64,000 nt of DNA, from positions 58,162,019 to 58,226,018 of the forward strand of contig CM049306.1 of assembly GCA_026874595.1 (NCBI GenBank), given 5' to 3'. Positions within the stretch are counted from its first letter, which is position 1; every line of letters begins with the position of its first letter. Position numbers and translations under genes: made by a program. The notes below the pieces were generated by a model. The model ran no database searches. It had not been told where the DNA came from and was given only the letters and a program-made list of their open reading frames with translations. This document shows, piece by piece, positions 25,053 through 36,037 of this stretch. The stretch comes from Sipunculus nudus (taxonomy: Eukaryota > Annelida > Sipuncula > Golfingiida > Sipunculidae).

Positions 25053-25811
25053 AGCATAACGGGAACAAAATTTACTAAGAATGATCAAGCCGAAGACAAG
25101 AAATTTCGCGCTAAGTACCCTTGATTTTTCAAACAGTTTTTCTCACACCAACACTCACAAAAACACAAATATTATAATTAATTATTATCTATATATATAT
25201 TATGTGTGTGCGTTATAATGGAAAATACCAAGGGTTATACAAGAAAACTCAAGCCACATATTTAAAAGCTTACCTACTTACCTACCTACGGCCACAACCA
25301 ATGTCGACCTCCTGTCGCTCACTGTCTTGGGGCGTTTGACCTGTCTATTGGCCTTCGGATAAATTAGCCTTAGGGCTTCTAGAATTTCTCCTGTCCTCCT
25401 CAGGCTGTGTCACAGTAACCTGACATGTCACGCACCATGACAATATCAATACAAGATGGGGAACATTGAACCTGGGGGGGGGGGAACTCGAAGCATTCGT
25501 AAGCCGAACGAATGCATAACGAACTAGTTACTCCATCGTTACACATTTTAACGGTAACTCGAGACTTTCTTCATATTCTTCTCGTTCGTAAATGCCTCAA
25601 TTTTTTCGTTATTTTAACGGACGGTCCGGACCATCCGTTACGGTAACGAAAACATGTACAAGTGTCGTCAGACGCTATTTTTCTACTTACTCGACTGAGA
25701 TTAGTCAACCTAATACATTTCTTGTGCCGTGCCTACCATATGTAATGACATGTGTAAATAATAACAAATTATTACAACCTATAACTTCATTTTTACACAA
25801 AAACACACATA

Positions 25812-25844
<33 letters not shown>

Positions 25845-27249
25845 TGATATTGATCTGATATATCCCTCTTTTTCTAGAGAACCGAACGCAATCATCCATG
25901 CATGGAAGTTTATTGCAATAGTTGTGATGACAATTTATATACATTGTATATACCTTTGTCTCTATGTAATACACATTTTAGAGCTGCAAGCGAATGAAAA
26001 TACCATTATACGTAATAAATAGTGCGACAACGGAAGAAAAATATTTTATTGTAAAATATTAATTACATGTATGACGGCTATCGGTTTTTTTTATCCCTTA
26101 TTGTTCAAAGTTGGGAAAGCAGATAACATTTAACAGCATTTAACTCATTCAAATATTAACATATATACCCAGAACTACGAATCCTTTAAGGGGCTGCGGA
26201 TGCGGCACGGGCGTGATTGTGGATCGAGTCAAAATTATGATTTTATGAGGTACCGTTTCCTTTTATTCGGTTGTGGAACATATCCGGCCTTATCGGACAT
26301 CGGACAAAAAATGTCGGATCATATAGCGACCCGTCTAATAACAAAATTTAAACGCGGATTGGGTCTGAAGAGCAACCACGTACATTTTAGTTGGGGTATC
26401 CCAGAATTAAATGTGTTAATCGTTATAAACCATAAGGAAAAATGTCCTCGCCTGGAAACGAAATCATTGCAAATATATATAAAACATTCCCTTATGATCC
26501 ACTCTTGATTTGTCAATTCATGCTTACATATAAGCTGCCGTTTTCTTAATCTTATGCAGTCATGTTTTACATTATTGGGAAAATAGTCGTAATATATATA
26601 TTACACATACATGTATTTTATCCGCGACCGCATACCTGGACCACATTCCGAATCATATGAAGGTTTACAGCACCTTACAAACCAATGAACTGAGGAAATA
26701 TTGTGCTCGTGATTATGATGCAAATATTTTCTCAATGCACACCGGTATAAGGATATTTTTGTTGTGTTGCATTTATCTATATTGCTTGCATGAGAATGGA
26801 AAATAATAGGCAAAATCAGCCATATAATATAAGACGAGCTGAGAATGTCCCTTCAGTCCCTTATGGTAGATGGACATTGTGCAATTATTCCCTGGTTGTA
26901 ATATTTAATTCTGTAATCTATGCAATGAACAATGAGTGTTTAAAATCCACGATAAATATATCGGTATAAAATATAATTTACTGCAAAACGTTCCATCACG
27001 TATAATTATCGATAGAACCAATTTTAAATGACCGAGGGGAATGTAGTCATAATAAAGATAGTTTTCCTGAAACAATATAAAACTAGTCAAAACGTATTTT
27101 AAACAAATTTTATAATACTGATATCACATCTCAGTTTTGAAACGTAGAACGGATAATTTGCATACATATAAGTAGAAAATGTGCAGGTGTTTCAGTTCTC
27201 CCATACAAAATAATCTCAGAATAAGCGTTCATTTCAACCGTAAGCATAG
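25053..27249. other. No gene; one AT tract and an imperfect palindrome
   Basis: (AT)n lies at about 25809-25848. A 22-bp imperfect palindrome centred on ggtccggacc lies at about 25618-25640. G-run at 25477-25486. Open frames such as 26200-26508 (102 codons) show no recognisable domain. Confidence 0.5.
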
Positions 27250-27480
27250 ATGTGTTTCCATGTGCGCGTATATATGTAAAACATCGCTAATATATGATTT
27301 GTCAACTGGGGTGTTTCCATGTATTCGTCATCGTATTTGCGAATGTGCGTGTATACGTGAAAATCGTCACAGGAGCGATTTTCACGCGTAGGATCTGCGT
27401 GAACTCAGGGATTCGGGCTAAAATCACGTCACGCTTTTTTTTGTCTGCCAGTCTGCATACACGCGCATATGGAAACAACC
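27250..27480. mobile_element. Small foldback / MITE-like element
   Basis: The outer inverted repeat is 'tgtttccatgtgcgcgtat' near 27253 against 'cacgcgcatatggaaaca' near 27457. Within it is a perfect 11-bp stem, cgtgaaaatcg at 27356-27366 and cgattttcacg at 27376-27386, with a 9-nt loop. There is no coding capacity. The class (possibly PIF/Harbinger-like) is a guess. Confidence 0.55.
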
Positions 27481-28800
27481 TTTACAATTACACAATTAGA
27501 AATAAAACAGGATTCATAACACCATACAAGACCATTTTGATGTTATTCATTATAAATATAATACAAATAATCATGATTTCAAAACACACATTAAAGGTGT
27601 TGAAGTTAAGGGGCATAATCAGAAGGTATATTATGAGTGTTCTTTCACACTATCAATTCAGTTTTGCTCTTTACAAAAGTTTCGGGCCTACACCGCTCCG
27701 GCACACAGTCTCAGTCTCAGTCTACGGTTGTTTGATAACTTTATATGACTCCGCGTGTTTGTAAACACAGTCCGTGTGTTCCTGTTTACCATAACAAGGC
27801 TGTCTAACCGGAAGTCTGAATGTGAGGCGCAAACGTGATGTTTCAGCCAGTAGGAACATGTATATCATTTTTTAGGCCAAGTCAGTCAGGGCATCTCCTC
27901 GTGTACACATGTTGTGGCCCGGCGATGCATATGCTGTGTTAATGTTTACACCTTTGGTCCATTGTTTTGAATAATTTCAAGGAAAAATTTTGGCAAGTAC
28001 AGATTTATTTTAAAGAGAAAAATCTATTTTTCGTGTTTATTCAACATGCTTTATAGTTAATTTGGCCCCTTTTAAGAATGTTTAACCAAATCGCTTTTGG
28101 TCTACCATCACGGAATGCCTATTTTTTCTAAATATGCAATTTATTGTTGTGAGCTTTTCTAACTTTCAGACATTTTGAGACATCCTGTAGCAGAGCACAC
28201 ATCGTAAATGTTAGAGCTTTACAAATCTCGCTTAATACCTGCCAGTCATTAAGTGAAACCATTCTTTTGATCACCATGAACGCCGGACACGTACCCATGT
28301 TGAGAATGACCGGAAGTAGCCGTTGGCACAAGTAAATTCAGCAATGCCTTCTTCTGCCGTTTTCAATCTCGTATAGTTCCGTATTGTTTGCCTACAGATG
28401 GCCTTTTTGGGTTACGATTGGCGGATATTTAAAAATTAACAAAAATGCTTTATTTCTTTGCCTTCTTTTTTATTATTATTCATCTGATAATATAGATGAG
28501 GAATTTTGGAAGTTCGGCATTTTGACACTGACAAGAATAATTCAGACACTTCACAATAAAGCCCGTATACAGTCCCTCCAAAACTGATGTAAAAGTATTC
28601 CCTTTGCTTTCGGTTTCAATCATCATCATAAAGTTGCTTTTAAAACAATGTTTACAGTTTGTAAACATGATTTGGTAGAAGGACACCAACAAAGACTTCC
28701 ATCTTGTAAACAGAGGAACGCTTTTTATTGCGTCAAGTGAAGCTTTTATGTATGCACATTAAAATCAGCTTACATATCATGGAGATTATAAGGGGAAAGG
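27481..28800. other. No gene seen
   Basis: The open frame 27294-27764 (156 codons) begins inside the foldback element and its translation has no recognisable domain, so I do not call it a gene. The rest is unremarkable AT-rich DNA. Confidence 0.5.
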
Positions 28801-28857
28801 CACTCTCTCTCTCTCGCTCGCTCTCTCTCTCTCTCTCTTTCTCACTCTCTCTCTCTT
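28801..28857. repeat. (CT)n microsatellite
   Basis: Interrupted CT dinucleotide repeat of about 57 bases. Confidence 0.95.
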
Positions 28858-29954
28858 AATCCCGAGCCCAAGAAATGGTTATAATCTCTCACAACTAGCA
28901 CGGGATTTAGAAAAGTATAGGAATATTGGCATTACATGCTTCAAAGAACCTTATTAGAAAAGGCAACGAAAGAGGCTAACGCTGTTTCGTTACTTAAAAT
29001 GTGGATACATATAACGAGACAACAACGAAGGGTTTCGAGTTACGCTCGTTGTTTTCTCGTTTGATTCTCGTTGTTTTCTCGTTAAAGTACACCTAACAAA
29101 TGAGATAACGACAAAACTATAAAATTTTCGAGTTCATCCCCCCTATCGTAAGAGGGAAATATGTTAGTTCATGTGCTGCTTGTTGAACAGTGGATATTAG
29201 AGTAGGGATGCGTGGAGCGAGGCTTATACACAACTGCAAAATCCGGCGTTGTTTTTCGAAAGTAAGCGTGTCTAGTTTCCTAGATTGTATAGGTCGATAG
29301 TGGGAGGAGTCCCTGCCCCCCTCCCCCCTCCCTCTAATCCGCCCCTGTTTTTAAGTCTGACGTTTAAATATCCATAAAAAAGGGCACACAGGAAAAGATC
29401 CCGAACAGACAAAAGGAACATCCGGGGATAAGCGCAGATTGAAGCCGCGCTGGTTCAATAAGCACTTTATTTAGGACAAATGATTCAGAAATATTGATGG
29501 TGCTGTTATTATGAAAAAAAAGTATCTAAACAAGAAAAAAAATTTTCCTTTGCCCGTAAATGGCCGAAATAATTCAATATTTTGATGCCAGCTGGGAGAC
29601 GCGACTGCGTCAAACAATGACCGAGCAAAAATCCTCAAATGGAATTTAAACGCTGGTATAATAGTTCCATGGTGTGCGCTTAGGACTTGTTGTATGTCAC
29701 TGTAATTTTTTTAAGCTGTTGAGTTATACACTTTTCCTTTATATCAGCACAGATGAATTCGGTGCCTGTGGGTACACTTTACTTGTTAAAAAGACCAGGT
29801 ACCAGGCTCTGCATTTGAAAGACATCATATATAGACATTTTTTCCTGGTTCCAGTGTCAGGGATGTGCTAACTGTCCTGTCGGAGTCTATGAAAGAAAGT
29901 TGAATGGTTGAATTGACATCTGGGCCTAAGCCAAGGCAGTTTTTTTTTGTAGAA
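28858..29954. other. No gene; hAT-like end at about 29315-29345
   Basis: A C-rich run ending in 'ctaatccgcccctg' looks like a MITE right end without a partner. At 29030-29080 'cgttgttttctcgtt' is tandemly duplicated. No coding feature is seen. Confidence 0.45.
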
Positions 29955-31040
29955 ATTTGTGTCCACCACAAAAATTGCCTCTGAAAACTCATGTAGTATC
30001 CCTCCCCCATTCACACTTTGCTACCGATAACCCACATAGTTTCCTCCTCCACAAACTGCCTCTAATAACCCATACAGTCCCCCCTCCCCCAACCACCACC
30101 ACCACATAGTGCTTCTGATAACCAATATACTTTCCTCCACCATCCCAATTTGCTTCCGATTACCCATATAGTTTCCTCCAACACCACATAGTGCTTCTGA
30201 TAACCAATATACTTTCTTCCACCATCCCAATTTGCTTCCGATAACCCATATAGTTTCCTCCAACACCACATACTGCTTCTGATAACCTATATTGTCTTCC
30301 ATCACCATAAACTGCCTCTGATAACCTATATAGTTCCCTCCACCACAACAAACTGTCTCTGATAACTAATAAGAATCCTCCATCACATGCTGCCTTAAAT
30401 AATCCGTTTAGTTTCCTCCACCACCATGTATTGCTTTTGATAATTCATATAGTTGCCTCCATCACCAAATACTGCCTCTAATAACTCATATAGTTTTCTT
30501 CACCACAACAAACTGCCTCTATAAACCGATATAGTTTCCTCGACCACATCATAATGCCACTGCTAACCCGTATAGATTCATCCACCACCACATAAGGCTT
30601 CTGATAACGCATACAGTTTCCTCCACCACAACAAACTGCCTGTGATAACTAATATGGTTTCCTCCATCACATACTGCCTTAAATAATCCGTATAGTTTCC
30701 TCCACCACAAGCTGCCTCTAATAACCCATACTGTTTTCTCCAACACCACATACTGCTTCTGATTACCCGTATATAGTTTCCTCAACCACCATATACTGCC
30801 TCTGATAACCTATAGAGTCCCCCCCCCCCCCCCACCACATAGTTCTTCAGATATACTTTCCTCCACAATCCCATTTTGCTTCCGATGACCTAAATAATTT
30901 CCTCCACCACAATATATAGATTGTTTGCCTCTGATAACCCATATAGTGTCCTCCGCTGTCCCACTTTGCTTCCGAAAACACATATAGTTTCCTCAACCAC
31001 AAGATACAACTTCTTCTGATAAACCATATAGATGTGGTAC
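29955..31040. repeat. ~40-bp minisatellite
   Basis: About 25 diverged copies read roughly 'ctctgataacccatatag', 'tttcctccaccac', 'cacatactg'. Spacing between successive 'tttcctcc' words is near 40 bases (30131, 30172, 30212, 30254 and on). Minus-strand open frames with repeated Val-Ile-Gly and Trp-Trp words come from the repeat and are not a protein gene. Confidence 0.93.
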
Positions 31041-31049
31041 CAATATTTC

Positions 31050-32130
31050 ATTTTAGTTACCCCTCATGATGTCCACCAAGTGCCCTGTTACCCCTCATGA
31101 ATTCAACCACCTGCCCTGGTACCCCTCATTATGTCCACCCCGTGCCCTGTTTACCCCTCATAAATTAAACCACGTGCCATGTTATCCCCAATATTGTCCA
31201 TACCGTGCCCTTGTAATCCGCATAATATCCACCACGTGCCCTGTTACCCCTCATGATGTCCACCACGTGCCCTGTTACCCCTCATTATGTCAACCACGTG
31301 CCCTGTTACCCCCAATAATGTCCACCACGTGCTCTGTTTACCCCTCATAAATTCAACGACGTGCCCTGTTTTCCCCAATATTGTCCATACCGTGCCCTTG
31401 TAACCTGCATAATATCCACCACGTGCCCTATTACCCCTCATGATGTCCACCACCTGCCCTGTTACCCCTCATGATGTCCACCACGTGCCCTGTTACCCCT
31501 CATTATGTCAACCATGTGCCCTGTTACCCCCAATAATGTCCACCACGTGCTCTGTTTGCCCCTCATAAATTCAACCACGTGCCCTGTTTCCCCAATATTG
31601 TCCATACCGTGCCCTTGTAACCCGCATAATATCCACCACGTGCCCTGTTACCCCTCATGATGTCCACCACGTGCCCCGTTACCCCTCATAAGTCCACCAC
31701 GTGCCCTGTTAGCCCTCATAAGTCCACCTTTAGCCTCCTAACCCTAAAGATGTACACACGTGCTACTGTTACCCCTCATATTGTCCACCACGTGCCATGT
31801 TACCCCTAATAATGTCCACCACGTGCCCTGTTACCCCTAATATTGGCCACCACGTGCCCTGTTACCCCTAATATTGTCCACCACCACGTGCCCTGTTAGC
31901 CCTCATGAGTCCACCTTGTGCCCTCTTAACCCTAACAATGTACACACGTGCTCCTATAACATTAAAATGCCCACCACGTGCCCTCTTACCCCTTATAATG
32001 TTCACTACATGCCCCTGCTACCCCTCTTAATGCCAACCATTTGCCCTGTAACCCATTGCTGTGTCCACCAGGTGACTTTGTAACCCCTATAATGTCCAAT
32101 TGGTGCAGTTATTACCAACTATATTGTTCA
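31050..32130. repeat. ~30-bp minisatellite carrying a CACGTG core
   Basis: The unit joins 'gtccaccacgtgccctg' and 'ttacccctcataat'. About 35 units are present, and I count about 19 with an intact CACGTG hexamer. Blocks of six or seven units are themselves repeated: the marker 'ttgtccataccgtgccc' occurs at about 31194, 31381 and 31598, giving spacings of 187 and 217, which differ by one unit. The right end (32000-32130) is diverged. Confidence 0.93.
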
Positions 32131-32316
32131 TATACCCCTTTGGAAGTCAATCACAACTCATAAGAGTGCAGCATGTCAAAAATGCAGGTTTGTGATTAGT
32201 TTCGCGTATTATAAAGTTCACGTATTACACTGGGTGTTTAAATGTAGTAGGTCAGTATCATTCCCCACAACAGATGTGGTGATGTGGTCGATCAGTCCTC
32301 CCTTTCATAAGGCCGT

Positions 32317-33401
32317 ATCTCACTGGGCTGCGAGAGCTTGCGATTGGTTGGAGACACAACAATTGCGAGGAAATACGCGAATTAGCTACAATTTTCACTT
32401 GCAATCACAATGAATTGTACTAACGACACATTTACGACATCGCACGAGTGTTGCACCAATGTCAAAAGCTGGAGTTCATATACCTATCGCGCGAATGTTG
32501 TGCGATGTTATCAAGACATTTGCACAACATTTGTGAGATGTCCGCAAGACATACCCAAGAAACAATTGCGATTTTGCTACACTTGCCAGTCCCATGCGAC
32601 AGGTTCCCATTTTTATCTCCAATCATTCCAATGTAGTTGCATCATGCACAGGCGCTTGACTTATCTATATGAGACCTGTTCAATCACTGTCACTGCAACG
32701 CCTGTAGGCTGTACACAGTACTACTGTAAGGCTATATTCTCTTATTACCGCTCACATTGCCGATAAACTCGTTTTCTACCAAATATGAACAAGACTTATC
32801 AATCAGTATTTAATTATAAACAAAGCACTCCCCGTTTCCCAATTACAAGAGTTAATAACTCTCTTTTTACCTTTAAACGCTTCCTTGATCTCCCTTCTTT
32901 CACATAAACATACATGTAACATTTGTTATCAGTGATCTGAAAACAATGACTGTAATTCTCAAGGCAGATATATGGACTATTTTACACGGAATTTTATTGG
33001 AAATTAAATTAAAACCAGTTTACAGCATCTAATAAATGTTGTTCTGTAACAGTGTTCAGGACATTTATTCTACATGGACGACAATAGGGAAATTGCTAGT
33101 GCATCAAGTCAAGCGCCTGTGAGTTTCATAGGTCGCATACCCCTCGCAAAGTTGTCTCGCAGTTCTTGCAGCTCCTGACTTGCGACGAGTTGCGGAAAAG
33201 TTTGACAACTGCGACGTCTCTGCAACTATTTGAGAGAAATTTTTGTTGTACGAATTTTTTTTAATATGTTCAAAATTTCTGCGGAAAGGAAGTGACAGTT
33301 TGCGAATCACGCGAGGAAATTTAGAACCGCCGCGAATGTTCCACGACTCTTTTGCGAATGCCGTTCGCAATTTGTTGCAAGCTGTCGCAGCCCAGTGAGA
33401 T
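32317..33401. mobile_element. DNA transposon-like element with ~25-bp TIRs
   Basis: Left end 32317-32341 and right end 33377-33401 are inverted repeats of 25 bases with one mismatch (atctcactgggctgcga, then g or c, then agcttgc). Subterminal sequence is rich in 'ttgcga' and 'cgcgaa' words in both orientations. Open frames inside (32410-32766 plus, 33104-33418 minus) carry no transposase motif, so it is non-autonomous. I could not fix a target-site duplication or a superfamily. Confidence 0.75.
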
Positions 33402-34409
33402 GCAGGCTCTCTGCACATTCACGCTCATTACTGCAAATGACAGTAAATGTTTCACTATTAACAAAAATAAATATAGCATTGAGGTATTGATATTGACTCT
33501 TACGCTTAAATTAATGAACGTTAAGCCAATATCAGCGGTCATATCATAAAATGTGGTGGCGATATTTCATATTAGCCAGAGACCATCAAAACAACTATGC
33601 GCGCGAATTGCTAAAGGGTCTTCTGTTGTATTCGATTATTGATTACTGCTGTTCAACTGACCTCACCATGATCTTTATGTGACCTTAATAGCATGTCCAT
33701 TTAATGAATAATCATTAGCATAACTGTTTCGTGCAGCCAATTAGGTTGCCGATATTACTGTTAAAATATTACAAGACGGTTCACAATGACTTCGATATAT
33801 TTATCAGTGGAGTGATTCCAGTTGATGACGTCACGCAATGCGACGTCTATGTCATCGACTTTTGTGTCGTCATAATTGTCTTGTAAACAGCTGTCGCAAG
33901 GAAGACCTTCTGTGTAGTAGCGTTATTGGGACTCATTAAAATAACTACGTCAGAAAGGCGGGGCATAAGAGCTTTGGTGGTGAGGTCAATTCCAGTCTCA
34001 ATTCGCTTATTGGAAACAATTATGTACTATGTCAGAGAGGTAAGGCTGCTAGACATTTTCTACACAAATGATGTTAATATTAACATTACACCTCATCTGA
34101 GTATTTATGTAGATAAAATAATAAATGTGTCCTTTGCCCTATTGAAATAAAACCAGTAATTTTCTTTAAACATAACAGTACTTACTAATGGTTGGTTTCA
34201 GATCTACTTGGTCACATATTCGCCAGTTTACTTTTCACTGTTTCGCGAGGATTTATTTTTTCAATGTCTTGATACAGAAACAGAGACAATATATCCATAA
34301 CTACATATAATTAGAATGGCTTGTTAAAACACGTGCAAAACAGGTGTCGCCCCCCCCCCCCCCCACCTTTGCATAGATGTTATATCGATGAAAACACGGT
34401 GAGAGATCT
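33402..34409. other. No gene; C-run at 34350-34364
   Basis: AT-rich intergenic sequence with a 15-base C run. No coding feature is recognised. Confidence 0.5.
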
Positions 34410-35030
34410 GACCATGTCAAGTTCACCGGGTTTCAAACTGATCCAAAATTTTGATAGAAACAATCAGTGTTTCACATTTGGGAGGAAAATATTCAATCCT
34501 TCAAAGGTTATTGCGCCCACAAGACAATAACTATAAATCGGCTGATTTGACCTTGAATATATTGATCAAGGTCACCAGGTTTCAAGCTCCGAGAGAACTT
34601 TGTAGGAACACTCTGTGTACAAAATTTCAGGACAAAATTTGAAATACTTCAAACATTATGGGCTTCACAAAAAATTACATGTAGGCATATTTGACCTTGA
34701 AGATGAAGATCAAGGTCATCGGGTTTCGAACTCCGAGATTTTTGTGAGAACCATTAGGATGTAAAATTTCGGAGGAAAATATGTAGCCGTTCAGAAGTTA
34801 TCGTGTTAACAAGAAAATAAAAAAAAATATCGGCTGATTAGACCTTGAAGATGAAGGTCAAGATCACTGGGTTTCAAACATAACCGAGATGTTTGTGGGA
34901 ACCATTAGTGTGTCAAATTTTGGAGGAAAATATGCAGCCCTTCAAAAGTTATCGCGTTCACAAGATATCCTACAGACAACGACGACGGCACTGAAAACAA
35001 CATGTCTCCCCTGGAGGGGGAAGACAATTA
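34410..35030 (+). mobile_element. Interspersed repeat of four ~145-bp units with a terminal hairpin
   Basis: Units start at 34410, 34549, 34693 and 34841. Each has 'gaccttgaa', 'aaggtca', 'gggtttcaaactccgaga', 'accatt', 'aaatttcggaggaaaatat' and 'ttcaaaagttatcg' in order. The array ends in a segment with 'acaacgacgacgg' and a short hairpin (tgtctccc, then ctgga, then gggggaagaca). Repeats of this type, with 'aaggtcaaggtca' words, are to my knowledge frequent in molluscan DNA. I cannot name the family. Confidence 0.7.
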
Positions 35031-35333
35031 TTTGACGAATAACTAGGGAACAAGAATTCCTTCTTCGTTATTAGTAGATGTACAAGAAGGTGTCATATCA
35101 TCTTTAATATAAGTCTTTGATGTAGAGATAACCATGCAGAGCTTGCAGTTAATGAGGCTGTATAATATGAATGTTCATCCATGTGAGCTTACCATCTGAT
35201 TCATGAAGGTTTTATTAACGCAATACTTTTCCTTTCATGGCCATCGCGAATTTTAAACCGTCGCGAATAAAACCCTAAGAACAGTATTGGTAATCGGTTA
35301 TTTCGTTCCCGATGCGATAATTGTTAATTATCA
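35031..35333. other. No gene seen
   Basis: Intergenic sequence beyond the inferred poly(A) site of the receptor gene. Confidence 0.5.
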
Positions 35334-35388
35334 TCACAACACACACACAAACACACTAAACAACATATCATGTATACATCGATTTATT
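35334..35388 (-). promoter_or_regulatory. Candidate poly(A) signal and GU-rich downstream element of the receptor gene
   Basis: On the minus strand AATAAA lies at 35388-35383, about 650 bases past the stop codon. It is followed after about 20 bases by a GU-rich stretch (tgtgtttgtgtgtgtgttg within 35354-35335). This is the classical layout of a metazoan cleavage and polyadenylation site. It would give a 3' untranslated region of roughly 0.65-0.7 kb. Use of the site is inferred. Confidence 0.55.
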
Positions 35389-36037
35389 GGCAGCATGCAT
35401 TTGCGGACTAGTACATGCACTGTATTAATCATGTTAACCGCACATAACATCACAACGCCCGGTGAATTCTGGGAAATACAGGCTAGACAAATGAACAATC
35501 ATCTAGCAATTTTCTGCTGAATGTGTGTTAAATTTTCCAGCAGCAGCACAACCAAGAATACAAGTGAAACTCCACCCTTACCATATAGGCGCACCCTCTG
35601 TTACAACGTTTATATGTACAGCTGACGGTGCATGTGCTCATAAGAACGCACAGGGACTGGTCACACGAAACACGGTGGCTTAATTACGGATATATATTCG
35701 GTCTCTTATATACAAAATGTACATTTCATACATTATCCTTTGGAGTTATCAATAACCAACTGCACAGGCACCACCATATGTCTCTATTCCTCACTAATAA
35801 ATAAGGATTATCCGCTATGACAGTATCTCCCGCACTAAATCGTCTTGAAATTACCGGTACACGCGTATCTCATCTATTAAATATATGTTTATGTATGAAC
35901 CTTGAGTACACGTGTACGTACAGGCGCTATATCATTTTGTTCCAAGTAACGGCTGAGCTCCTGCTGCCAAAAATATACACATGCAACACCGTAACTTTAT
36001 CATTGGGTACACAATCAAATAAGTGAGCGGTTAAATT

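Noticed and set aside
27294..27764. 156-codon plus-strand open frame
   Set aside because: It begins inside a foldback element, has no domain, and changes from element to unique sequence with no change in character.
30021..30785. Minus-strand open frames with Gly, Val, Trp and Tyr repeats
   Set aside because: They follow the ~40-bp minisatellite, overlap in several frames and have no conserved frame across units.
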